A stretch of 51,040 bases of DNA, taken from NCBI RefSeq assembly GCF_001418325.1, contig NZ_LIPN01000194.1, forward strand, positions 1 to 51,040. The letters are read 5' to 3'. The translations under genes were made by a program, and so were the position numbers. Shown one piece after another: positions 8,663 through 16,396 of the stretch. Position 1 is the first letter of the stretch. Each line of letters starts with the position of its first letter. The notes below the pieces were generated by a model, which saw only the letters and a program-made list of their open reading frames with translations, was not told the DNA's origin and did not search any database. This stretch comes from Streptomyces atriruber (GTDB lineage: Bacteria; Actinomycetota; Actinomycetes; Streptomycetales; Streptomycetaceae).

Positions 8663-8804
8663 ACGGGGATCGAAGAGCTTCTTATTGACTGTGGCCCGTC
8701 AAAACGGGAATCTATTGCACACTCGCGAACGATGTTCACCCACATGAACATCGGCTGTGTGGCGCGTCGTTACTCATCGAATGGCCATGAGGAGGCTGCG
8801 GGAA

Positions 8805-9605
8805 ATGAGCGCATCGAGACGGTCGGTACTGGGTGCCGCGCTGGGCGGAGTCGCGGGGGCCGCACTGCCGGGAGTCGCGGCGGCCGCCGCCGCGCCGGAG
8901 CAAGCGGCCGCCGCCGGATGGCGGTTGCGGTGGTCGCCGACCGCGCGCGAGGACGGCATGCGGGCCTGGGAGACCGTCGAGGACGACCGGGCCGGTTCGC
9001 ACCCGGCGGCCAAGCCGCACATCCGCACCGACGGCGACAACTGGCGCTTCACCATGCACACGGTGGACCGGGACAGCTCGGCCGACCGGCAGCGGCAGGA
9101 GGTCACCGGATGCCGTGACGGCGACACCTTCCTGCGCTGGCTGCCCGGCGAGACCTGGCGGCTGACGTACTCGATGTACATCCCGGACTCACTGCGGGCG
9201 ACCACCACGTTCACGCACATCATGCAGATGAAGCAGCCCGGCAACGGCACCTCACCGATCGTCGTGCAGTCGCTGCGGCGGGTGGACGGGGCGGAGACCA
9301 TCGAGCTGAAGGTCTTCGAGTCGGACACGCTCGTCGGCCGCACCGCGCTGCCGCCGCTGCACAACAAGTGGACCGACGTGGACTTCCAGATCAAGATCGG
9401 CAACGGCTCTTCGGGGTCCGTCCGCTGGATCCTCAAGAGCGGCGGCAGCACGGTGATCGACAAATCCAGAACGGGCGTCGACACCCTCCTCGCCGACCGG
9501 GTGCGCCCCAAGTGGGGCATCTACCGCTCCCTGGGGGACAGTTCGGGCTCTCTGAAGGACTGCCACCTGCTCCTCACCAAGCCGCGGGCGTACCAGCTCG
9601 TCTGA
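8805..9605 (+). CDS. Exported polysaccharide-lyase-like protein (jelly-roll lyase fold)
   Basis: 266-aa protein with a Tat signal (SASRRSVLGAALGGVAGA, cleavage near the AAAA-APEQ junction). I chose ATG 8805 because GGAGG lies nine bases upstream; two upstream in-frame ATGs are alternatives. The mature part is strand-rich: FTHIMQMKQPGNGTSPIV and NKWTDVDFQIKIGNGSSGSV resemble the core strands of heparin-lyase-I/alginate-lyase-like jelly-roll proteins. WGIYRSLGDSSGS near the C-terminus is the matching terminal strand pair. It probably cleaves or binds an extracellular polysaccharide; the substrate and catalytic residues are not certain from sequence. Confidence 0.7.
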   Translation: MSASRRSVLGAALGGVAGAALPGVAAAAAAPEQAAAAGWRLRWSPTAREDGMRAWETVEDDRAGSHPAAKPHIRTDGDNWRFTMHTVDRDSSADRQRQEVTGCRDGDTFLRWLPGETWRLTYSMYIPDSLRATTTFTHIMQMKQPGNGTSPIVVQSLRRVDGAETIELKVFESDTLVGRTALPPLHNKWTDVDFQIKIGNGSSGSVRWILKSGGSTVIDKSRTGVDTLLADRVRPKWGIYRSLGDSSGSLKDCHLLLTKPRAYQLV

Positions 9606-9623
9606 GGCGGGGACGGCCCCGCC
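9606..9623. terminator. Short hairpin terminator between convergent genes
   Basis: GGCGGGG, a 4-nt loop, then CCCCGCC, directly after the lyase-like stop and before the converging papain-inhibitor-like gene. Confidence 0.6.
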
Positions 9624-9644
9624 CGGGCCCGCCGCGCGGTGCGG

Positions 9645-10055
9645 CTACCGCACGAACTTCCACGTGATCCCGTTGATCACGCCGACATCGAGGGGCGCCA
9701 GGCGGCCGAACGCGGTCTGGCTGAGGTCGATGTGCGTCGAGGCGCAGGACGGGCACTTGTCCCGCACCGGGACGGTGATCGTCCTGCCCTGGTACGTCAC
9801 CTGCACCGAAATGCCCTGGCACAGCGGGTCGTTGTTCGGGTTTGCGCTGGTCCACCAAGCGGCGGACACGGCGACCAGGTCCTGGGTCGACGCGTCGATG
9901 GGGGTTCCGCAGGCGCCGTAACCCTTGTCGTTGTAGTACGTGGACTTTCCGGACATCGGCTGGCCGATGGGTATGTCGGCGTGGGCCGTGCCGGTGCCGA
10001 CCGCGACACCGACCACCGCTGCGGCCACGACGCCGGTCCACCGTCTGAGCCTCAT
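9645..10055 (-). CDS. Secreted papain-inhibitor-like protein (SPI family, double-psi beta-barrel)
   Basis: 136 aa with a Sec signal (RRWTGVVAAAVVGVAVG, cleavage after AHA). The mature protein of about 110 residues closely resembles the Streptomyces mobaraensis papain inhibitor SPI as I remember it: DIPIGQPMSGKSTYYNDKG, GACGTPIDAS, AAWWTSANPNNDPLC, VRDKCPSCASTHIDLSQ and the terminal GITWKFVR. Four cysteines are positioned for two disulphides. The fold is RlpA/expansin-like, but the catalytic expansin context is absent. Expected to inhibit cysteine and some bacterial serine proteases outside the cell. I chose ATG 10055 (MRLRRW) as the start of the signal peptide. Confidence 0.85.
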   Translation of the reverse strand: MRLRRWTGVVAAAVVGVAVGTGTAHADIPIGQPMSGKSTYYNDKGYGACGTPIDASTQDLVAVSAAWWTSANPNNDPLCQGISVQVTYQGRTITVPVRDKCPSCASTHIDLSQTAFGRLAPLDVGVINGITWKFVR

Positions 10056-10309
10056 GTTGTGCCACCCCACTCCCGTCGCGGGCACTCTCGGGCCGAGAGC
10101 GCTCTCATGCGGCGAGAGCTTGCGGGGGCCGACCGCGCAGCGGCAAGGCTCCTACGTCCCGTTTGGCGTCATTCCGCCCTGGCCCGTGGGCGGTTGAGGA
10201 TCTCGTGCGTCAACTGCTGACGAGGCACGGGAGGCCGGGGACCGGCCGCCGCGCACGCCCATGACGCGCGGCCGGGAAAGGCGTGATGGCGGTGCCGACG
10301 CCCGTCCGG

Positions 10310-12121
10310 TCAGACGCGGTGGACGGTGTGCAGGGCGTCCGCGTAGATCCCCGGCCCGTCCAAGGTGGACGCACCCGAGACGTCCGCCATGGTCGGGCCG
10401 TCGGCGCTCTTGCGGCTGGAGAGGAAACGTCGCCTGCCCGCCCGGTCGAGGCCGAGGTAGACGCCCACGTGATCGACGTCGTACGCATCCGGATCCTCGG
10501 GATCCCCCGCCACGTCGTTGACGTCGAACAGGACCAGGTCACCCGGCTGCAACTGCCCCAGATCGGGCGCGGAACCGCCACTGCCCGCCCGCTGGGCGAC
10601 GCGGACACCAGGCGCGAAGTCCACCATCGCACCGGACTTGCGGGGCAGCGCCTTCTTCGCCGGGTCCTTCACCGCCACCATGCCTACGCCCAGGTGGAAG
10701 CCGTAGACCATCCGCACGTAGCCGGAGCAGTCCAGGTTCCCGCGCTGGCCGCCCTCCGGCCGCCGGGTCTCGTCGGGGAAGGTCCACGGCCGTTCCATGT
10801 AGTCGTGGAAGTCCGCACCGACGGGACGCAGCCCCTGGCTGTCGGGCTTTCCGTACCCCGCCTCGCCCAGGACGTCCGCGCCCGCCACCCGCGGGTCCGC
10901 GCCCCGCACGCCCGGGGCACCGGGCAGGAACATCATCGCGTACGAGAGGACGTCCGGGGCCATCGAACCTGCCCAGCCGCGCACGGTGGCCTCGACGGCC
11001 GGTGTCCACTCGCCGTCGAACGGCGCGTCCAGGAGCCGCACCCAGTCGCGATGGGTGACCGCGGGCGGCGTCTCCCAGGTCGCGGCGGTCACCTCGAAAC
11101 GGCCGACGGTCAGGGTGACGGGCAGATTCGTGCAGCCGGGAGAGGCGAAGCCGCGGATGCCCACCCGCCCGCTGCGGAGCCCGGCCTCGGAGTCCTCGAT
11201 CTCCACGGTGGGCCGCGTGGGTTCCGCGCCGGCCGCGGGCCACGCCGTCACTTGCGCCTTTGCCCCCTTGCGGCGCACCCGGATCCGCCACGCGTCGCCC
11301 GCCCGCACGTCCGTGGCGAGCGGACCCGCCTCGGCCAGCAGCGTCGTTTCGCCGTTCATCACCTTCTCGACGCGCAGGTCGACCTCGCCCTTCGTGGTGA
11401 AGGAGAGCCGGGCCCGGTAGTGGGCGCCGCCGCCCCGGTACCCGAAGAGCAGGGCGAAGGAACAGGCGTTGCCCGTGGGCACCTTGTCGAAGGCTGCCTC
11501 ACAGGAGACGTCGGCGTCGGATATCCCGTCGTCGGTCAGGGTGGCGTAGCGGCCCGCCTCCGTGTCCTTGAGGAGCATGGTCGCCGCGCCCTTGGTGTGG
11601 ACCCCGAAGTCGGCATCGCCGGCCGTCCCCCCGTACACGCTCCAGGTGCCACCGGCGGGTGAGGTGCCCCAGCCGGGCTTCAGCCGCTTGGCGGGCAGGA
11701 GCGCCGGATCGGGGACCAGCCGGTCGAACACGTCGGTGAAGGACTGCTTGTTCTCCGTGAACGTCCGCTCGGGCCCGGACAGCAGGACGGTACGGGCCCC
11801 CTTCGTCAGCACGGCGACCCGCTGCTGCCCGTGCCGGACCTCCGTGCGCACGGGCGCGCCCGGCAGCACCGTCGCGCTCAGCTCCCCGAGAAAGGAGCGG
11901 GCGAAGGCCGCCGTGTCGTACGGCGTCCCGGTGAAGGTCATCGAGGAGCGCGGGCCGGTCGTCGAAGCGGACGCCGGTGGGGGCGACGCCGCGGGTGTGG
12001 ACGCAGTCGCGCGGGCCGGGGACGCGGTGGCTTCGGCCGGGGGAATCGCGGCCGAAACGGTGAGGGCCCCGAGGGCGCCGAGGAGACTGCGGCGGGAAGT
12101 GTCGGTCACGTGCCACATCAT
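10310..12121 (-). CDS. Exported NlpC/P60-type protein with N-terminal lectin-like domain
   Basis: About 603 aa. The N-terminus has a twin-arginine signal (TSRRSLLGALGALTVSAAI) and an Ala/Thr/Pro-rich linker. The middle (about residues 170-370) is strand-rich, with WSVYGGTAGDADFGV and HYRARLSFTTKGEVDLRV, like concanavalin/LamG-type domains. The C-terminal domain has the NlpC/P60 catalytic Cys in GNLDCSGYVRMVYG and His in DVDHVGVYLG, as in cell-wall D,L-endopeptidases. It therefore probably cleaves peptidoglycan stems or a related amide at a polysaccharide-decorated surface. The start is ATG 12121, with GGGGGG about eight bases upstream. A 66-bp gap follows the co-directional AlkZ-like gene. 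Confidence 0.78.
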   Translation of the reverse strand: MMWHVTDTSRRSLLGALGALTVSAAIPPAEATASPARATASTPAASPPPASASTTGPRSSMTFTGTPYDTAAFARSFLGELSATVLPGAPVRTEVRHGQQRVAVLTKGARTVLLSGPERTFTENKQSFTDVFDRLVPDPALLPAKRLKPGWGTSPAGGTWSVYGGTAGDADFGVHTKGAATMLLKDTEAGRYATLTDDGISDADVSCEAAFDKVPTGNACSFALLFGYRGGGAHYRARLSFTTKGEVDLRVEKVMNGETTLLAEAGPLATDVRAGDAWRIRVRRKGAKAQVTAWPAAGAEPTRPTVEIEDSEAGLRSGRVGIRGFASPGCTNLPVTLTVGRFEVTAATWETPPAVTHRDWVRLLDAPFDGEWTPAVEATVRGWAGSMAPDVLSYAMMFLPGAPGVRGADPRVAGADVLGEAGYGKPDSQGLRPVGADFHDYMERPWTFPDETRRPEGGQRGNLDCSGYVRMVYGFHLGVGMVAVKDPAKKALPRKSGAMVDFAPGVRVAQRAGSGGSAPDLGQLQPGDLVLFDVNDVAGDPEDPDAYDVDHVGVYLGLDRAGRRRFLSSRKSADGPTMADVSGASTLDGPGIYADALHTVHRV

Positions 12122-12187
12122 CACCACGGCCCCCCGGAAGAACCTCGTCCGGTACACGGGCCTCAGGGCCCCCGCTGCCACGAGCAG

Positions 12188-13282
12188 TCAGACGGCCTCG
12201 ACCCGTACGCGCTCGCTTGCCTTGTCCGAGAGGAACGCCGCCATCGCCCGCCCCTCCTCCGCGACCTCGGCACGCTCCGCGCGGGAGAAGCGCCGCAGCG
12301 GCCTCGCCACCACGGTGTCCTCCTCCACCGTCCACGTCGCCGCGACCCGCCCGTCGACCAGCACGACGCGTTCCCCGGCGACCGACAGGCCGCGGTGGTC
12401 GTCGTCGATGATCCGGCCGCGGTCCTGGTAGCCGAGGATCGCGTTGTCGAACGCGGGCAGGAAGCGCACCGGCGCGGGTGTGTCGGGGTCCGGGCGCGGC
12501 GCGTCGGGGAGGTCGAGCAGTTCACGGCCGCGCTCGTCGCGGAAGGAGACCAGTTCCGCGCGGGCGGCGGCGACCGCGGCCGGGAGCCCGGCGAGGCCGC
12601 TCCAGGCGCGCAGGTCGGCGGTGGCGGCGGGGCCGTGCGCGGCCAGGTAGCGGCGCAGGAGGACTTGGCCCACCGGGTCGGAGTCGGCCGTGTCCGACGG
12701 ATCGGGTTCCCTGCCCAGCCAGGTGGAGAGCGGGAGGTTGCGCACACCCCCCTTGGTGCGCCACAGGCCGCGCGGCGGCAGTTGGGCCATCGGCACCAGG
12801 GCGGCGATCAGCATCTCGCCCAGCGCGCGCGGCGCCACCTCCGGCCAGCGGTCGGCGACCGCCCGCGTGAGCTCGGCCATGCTGCGCGGCTCCCCGTCGG
12901 CCATCGTCTCCCGGCCCGCCACGGCGAGTTCGTCGAGGTCCACGCCGTCGAGGTCGCGGCGGTAGACGCCGAGGACCCGCTGGCGCAGCATCGCGTCGTG
13001 CCGGGCGCGCCAGGCGAGGACGTCGTCGGCGGTGACGAGGTGGACCGTGCGGCGCATGAGGTGCGTGCGCACCACGCGCCGTTCGACGAGCAGGTCCGAG
13101 AGGGTCCCCGGCTCGAAGGCCCGCAGCCTGGACCAGAGTCCGATGAACGGCTCCTGCGGTTCCTGCGCCTGCAGCCCGCAGAGGTGCGCGACCGCGTCGA
13201 GGGCCGGCATGTCGGCACGGTCGAGGAGCAGTTGCCGGGCGAGCGTGGCGCGGCCCAGGGTCCGGGTGTCGAGCACGGTCAC
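12188..13282 (-). CDS. Winged-helix AlkZ-like DNA-binding protein (PF06224 family)
   Basis: 364 aa. The opening VTVLDTRTLGRATLARQLLL and the conserved HLCGLQAQEP (QxQ motif) are hallmarks of the HTH_42/AlkZ family. Later RRTVHLVTADDVLAWR and FLPAFDNAILGYQDR are also typical. AlkZ members are DNA glycosylases that unhook interstrand crosslinks, often conferring self-resistance near biosynthetic genes; many Streptomyces homologues are uncharacterised (AlkX). The GTG at 13282 matches the usual family N-terminus although its ribosome binding site is weak. It sits downstream of the radical SAM operon on the same strand, but a 254-bp gap separates them. Confidence 0.82.
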   Translation of the reverse strand: MTVLDTRTLGRATLARQLLLDRADMPALDAVAHLCGLQAQEPQEPFIGLWSRLRAFEPGTLSDLLVERRVVRTHLMRRTVHLVTADDVLAWRARHDAMLRQRVLGVYRRDLDGVDLDELAVAGRETMADGEPRSMAELTRAVADRWPEVAPRALGEMLIAALVPMAQLPPRGLWRTKGGVRNLPLSTWLGREPDPSDTADSDPVGQVLLRRYLAAHGPAATADLRAWSGLAGLPAAVAAARAELVSFRDERGRELLDLPDAPRPDPDTPAPVRFLPAFDNAILGYQDRGRIIDDDHRGLSVAGERVVLVDGRVAATWTVEEDTVVARPLRRFSRAERAEVAEEGRAMAAFLSDKASERVRVEAV

Positions 13283-13536
13283 CGGACCACCGCCGGGTGC
13301 GTGCCGGTCGGCCGGTGGGCGGGCCCCGGGACGGGTCGGGGCGAGGGGGCGTGCACGGACATGCGGCTGCTCCTGGGGTCTCACGGCTCGGCTCGGCGCC
13401 GGGACGCGGCGCGCTGTGCTCCGACGCCCCTCGGCCGGGCACCACAGTCGCAGACGACGCGGTCAGCTTCTGTCCGCTACTCCCTTCCCCGCCCGTCCTG
13501 GCCTTCCGCTCCCACCGGTCGGCCGATCGCGCCCCC

Positions 13537-14190
13537 TCAGATCGCGATCGACTGCTGGAGCCAGCGGCTGACGCGGTACGGGAGCCACCAGGCGTACGGG
13601 CCGATGTCCATGACGAGTTGTTCGGATCGGAAGTCGTCCAGGACGGCCTTCGGGACGGTGTCGGCGAGGGCGCCGTGGTCGAGGGCGTCGATGACCGTCT
13701 CGTACTCGGGTTCGTCGGCGGTGAAGCGGCGCAGTTCGCCCCAGCGGCGGTCGCGGATCTGGATGAAGCCGGGGCCTTTGCGCCAGAGGCACTTGCACAG
13801 GTAGTGGCCGCGCCGCCAGGTGTTCAGCGCCGCCTCGGCCCCGGCCGGGCCCAGCAGCGCGGCGGGCGGCTGGAGGTGGCTGAGCAGCCGCCAGCGGTCC
13901 TCCGCGTCCGGGTCGAGGCGCAGTTCCCACTCCACCATGACGGCCCGCGCGGTCAGGTCCCGGACGAGGCCGAGTCCGTGCAGTGCGGCGGACGGGTCCG
14001 CGGTGGCGGTGAGGTCGACGGGCGCGGGCAGGCGGACCCGGCGCGCACCGAGTTTCCACAGGCGTTCGGCCTGGCCGCGGGGCGGTCCCGGCAGCGGCAC
14101 CTCGCCGAGGAACATGCCGGGCAGCGCGCACGCGGCGGGGTCGTAGTCGCGCCAGGCCAGGAGTGTCGGCGTGGCGAGGGTGGCGGTCAT
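13537..14190 (-). CDS. DUF5825-like protein, last gene of the radical SAM RiPP operon
   Basis: 217 aa, no signal peptide or membrane segment. The start ATG 14190 is preceded by GGAGGAGCAAG. It matches my recollection of DUF5825 proteins, which are encoded next to RiPP-maturation B12 radical SAM genes in actinomycetes. Visible features are the N-terminal WRDYDP, a central RRGHYLCKCLWRKGPGFIQIRDRR segment with two close Cys, and the C-terminal IGPYAWWLPYRVSRWLQQS. No catalytic motif is known to me. Encoded 42 bp downstream of the radical SAM gene, it may recognise the precursor or assist the modification; that is inference. Confidence 0.75.
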   Translation of the reverse strand: MTATLATPTLLAWRDYDPAACALPGMFLGEVPLPGPPRGQAERLWKLGARRVRLPAPVDLTATADPSAALHGLGLVRDLTARAVMVEWELRLDPDAEDRWRLLSHLQPPAALLGPAGAEAALNTWRRGHYLCKCLWRKGPGFIQIRDRRWGELRRFTADEPEYETVIDALDHGALADTVPKAVLDDFRSEQLVMDIGPYAWWLPYRVSRWLQQSIAI

Positions 14191-14232
14191 CTTGCTCCTC
14201 CAGGTCGGACCGGTCGAGCCGGGTCGGGTGGG

Positions 14233-16170
14233 TCAGGCCGGTTCGGGGACGCCGGTGCCGTCCTGGGCCACGGACGCGGGGTCGGCGTCCGCCGCGTGGA
14301 TGTGCCGCATGAAGTCGAGGCGGAGCAGGTCCTCGTTGACCGCGGCCGGTGCGATGTGGACGTACTGGCCCGCGTCGGCGAAGACGATGCCGAGCGCGAT
14401 CCAGGAGTCGAGGAGTTCCTGGACCTGGGTCTCGTCGCGGGCCGGGGCGGGCACGCGGGCGGCGGCCTTCCGCAGAAGGGCCTGGACGCTGTGCGGTTGG
14501 TCGAGGAGGCGGAAGACGGCCAGCTCGAAGGGGTCGGTCAGCTCCATGGCGTGCCAGGAGAAGGTGCGGCGGCGGCTGACGAGGACGATGCGGTCGCCGT
14601 GGTCGTCGTGGGTGAGACGGGCGTCGGTGTGGTGCTTGCGCCAGTCGGCGAGGGCGGCGTTGAGCGTCTTCACGGTGGGCTCGTCGATGCCGCGGGCCGG
14701 GGCCTCGAAGACGTACGCCATGCCGTACAGCTCTTCTTCGGGCAGGTCGTAGGTGAAGCGGTAGTGCCCTTCGGGGCGCAGGCCGGTGAAGCCGAGTTCG
14801 GGGCGTTCGAAGTAGGGGCTGAAGCGCTCGATGGCGATGCGGGCCGAGAGGTCGACCGGCGGGTCGAGGTGTTCGAGGGCGGGAATCTGCGCGATGACGG
14901 GGTCGTAGTCCTCGGCGCTCTCGCCGGGGAAGCCGTGGAGGTAGTTCCAGGCGACGGAGAGTCCGGTCTCGGCGCCGTCGCGCAGCATCCGGACGTTCTG
15001 GCAGCCGCTCACGCCCTTGTCCATCAGGTCGAGGACCCGGCTGTTGAGGCTCTCGATGCCGGGCTGGACGTAGATCAGTCCCGCTTCGGCGAGGGTGCGC
15101 AGCTGGCTGCGCTTCATGTTGGCCTTGATCTCGATGTGCAGGCGCAGGTCGTAGCCGCTGTCGATGATGCGGGGCAGGACGGTGGTCAGGTACCGCATGT
15201 CGAGGATGTTGTCGACCACGTACATGTCCAGGACCCGGTGGCGGCGGGCCAGGTCCATGATTTCGTCGTAGAAGGTGTCCGGGCTCTTGGAACGGAACTC
15301 CATGAACGAGCCGTTGAGCCCGCAGAAGGTGCAGTGGTGTTTCTCGCCCCACCAGCAGCCGCGCGCGCCTTCGACGACGAGTTTGGGCTCCACCCAGTTG
15401 CGGGCCACGGACGCGGCGAGGCGTTCGAAGTAGCCGCTGTAGTCGGGCGGCAGGATCGCGGCGGGCGGCAGCGGCTTGGTGGCCATGGAGTTGGCGACGC
15501 TCTTGCCCGTGGCGTCGCGATGGCAGAGCCCCGGGATGTCGTCGAGCGGGGTCTTCTCCGTGAGTGCGGTGAGCAGTGCGGGGAAGGCGGCCTCGCCCTC
15601 GCCTCGTACGACGTGGTCGACGAAGGCGAAGTTGCGGTGCACGGCGGCGCCCTGTTCGCCGTCGCAGTTGGCGCCGCCCATGACGGTCACGAGGTGCGGG
15701 GCGAGTTCCTTGACGCGGCGGGCGCAGGCGAGTGCGGCGGTGTTCTGCTGGAAGGTGGAGGTGAAGCCGACGACGTCGGGTTCGCTCGCCACGACCTGAC
15801 GGGCGATCATCTCGACGAACTCGGGGACGATCCGGTGCAGGTCGCGCGTCATCTTCATCCGCGGGGCCTTCAGCTTGCCGGTCATCGTGGCGGTGAACTC
15901 CTCGTCCCGCCAGTTCGGGTCGTCGTAGAGGGCCGAGGAGAAGACCCAGTCGCCGCAGCCCATGAAGTACGAGGAGAGCGCGTAGTACTCGTAGTCGTCA
16001 CCGGTGAACTCGGTGCGCTCGGTGATCCAGTCGGTGAAGGCGAGGTTGGCGTGCAGCACCTCGGCGGTGGCGCCGGGGACGCGCTCGTCCACGCTCCGTT
16101 TGAGGATGCCCAGGGCGAGCGACGGAAGGTCGATGGGTGACCAGGGCATGTTGACCAGCAGTACGCGCAC
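14233..16170 (-). CDS. B12-binding radical SAM RiPP maturation protein (putative peptide C-methyltransferase)
   Basis: 645-aa cytosolic iron-sulfur enzyme. Residues 1-195 form a cobalamin-binding-like Rossmann domain (LLVNMPWSPIDLPSLALGIL, VVGFTSTFQQN, VMGGANCDG). The radical SAM core starts at GARGCWWGEKHHCTFCGLNG, where Cys272, Cys280 and Cys283 form a CX7CX2C cluster motif in place of the canonical CX3CX2C. This motif and the overall length fit the 'RiPP maturation radical SAM protein 1' family. B12 radical SAM enzymes of this architecture C-methylate unactivated peptide carbons, as in bottromycin and polytheonamide. GTG 16170 follows GGAGG. The gene lies immediately downstream of the 42-aa peptide gene and its hairpin. 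Confidence 0.88.
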   Translation of the reverse strand: MRVLLVNMPWSPIDLPSLALGILKRSVDERVPGATAEVLHANLAFTDWITERTEFTGDDYEYYALSSYFMGCGDWVFSSALYDDPNWRDEEFTATMTGKLKAPRMKMTRDLHRIVPEFVEMIARQVVASEPDVVGFTSTFQQNTAALACARRVKELAPHLVTVMGGANCDGEQGAAVHRNFAFVDHVVRGEGEAAFPALLTALTEKTPLDDIPGLCHRDATGKSVANSMATKPLPPAAILPPDYSGYFERLAASVARNWVEPKLVVEGARGCWWGEKHHCTFCGLNGSFMEFRSKSPDTFYDEIMDLARRHRVLDMYVVDNILDMRYLTTVLPRIIDSGYDLRLHIEIKANMKRSQLRTLAEAGLIYVQPGIESLNSRVLDLMDKGVSGCQNVRMLRDGAETGLSVAWNYLHGFPGESAEDYDPVIAQIPALEHLDPPVDLSARIAIERFSPYFERPELGFTGLRPEGHYRFTYDLPEEELYGMAYVFEAPARGIDEPTVKTLNAALADWRKHHTDARLTHDDHGDRIVLVSRRRTFSWHAMELTDPFELAVFRLLDQPHSVQALLRKAAARVPAPARDETQVQELLDSWIALGIVFADAGQYVHIAPAAVNEDLLRLDFMRHIHAADADPASVAQDGTGVPEPA

Positions 16171-16194
16171 GGGCGTTCCTCCGGGGGGTGAGGG

Positions 16195-16231
16195 CCGGCC
16201 GGCCCCCGGGGCGTGCCCGGGGGCCGGCCGG
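16195..16231 (-). terminator. Perfect 16-bp hairpin between precursor and radical SAM gene
   Basis: CCGGCCGGCCCCCGGG (16195-16210) and its exact complement (16216-16231) enclose a 5-nt loop. On the minus strand it begins eight bases after the precursor stop and ends shortly before the GGAGG of the radical SAM gene. It has no U-tract. A partial terminator or mRNA 3'-end stabiliser here would keep precursor transcripts above enzyme transcripts. Confidence 0.8.
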
Positions 16232-16238
16232 TTGGGGA

Positions 16239-16367
16239 TCAGTCCTCGACGCTGTCGTCGCCGTCTTCGGCGTTGCGGAACGGGACGGTGACCGTGATGC
16301 CGACGCTCGGCCTACGGTTCGTCTCGTCCTCCGCGAGCGGGTCGTTGTGGATGACGTCCTTCTGCAT
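16239..16367 (-). CDS. Putative RiPP precursor peptide (42 aa)
   Basis: Starts at ATG 16367 behind a very strong GAGAGGAGAG and ends at TGA 16239. The peptide opens with MQKDVIHNDPLAEDETNRR (acidic, leader-like), continues PSVGITVTVPFRN (hydrophobic, beta-branched, flanked by Pro20 and Pro29) and ends AEDGDDSVED (acidic tail). It has no Cys and a single Ser/Thr cluster in the core. It lies 29 bp after the S9 peptidase stop and directly before the B12 radical SAM gene, the usual place for a precursor. A core around residues 20-31 rich in V, I, T, P and F suits C-methylation, and cleavage at the two prolines by the neighbouring S9 peptidase is plausible. The role is inference from context; the ORF itself is clear. 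Confidence 0.8.
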   Translation of the reverse strand: MQKDVIHNDPLAEDETNRRPSVGITVTVPFRNAEDGDDSVED

Positions 16368-16396
16368 GGGCTCTCTCCTCTCGGTAGTTCAGTGAT

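Noticed and set aside
13297..16140. A 947-codon plus-strand open frame antisense to the radical SAM and DUF5825 genes
   Set aside because: Composition is Gly/Val/Glu/Arg-rich low complexity, a mirror of the GC bias of the opposite strand. The minus-strand genes have motifs and ribosome binding sites.
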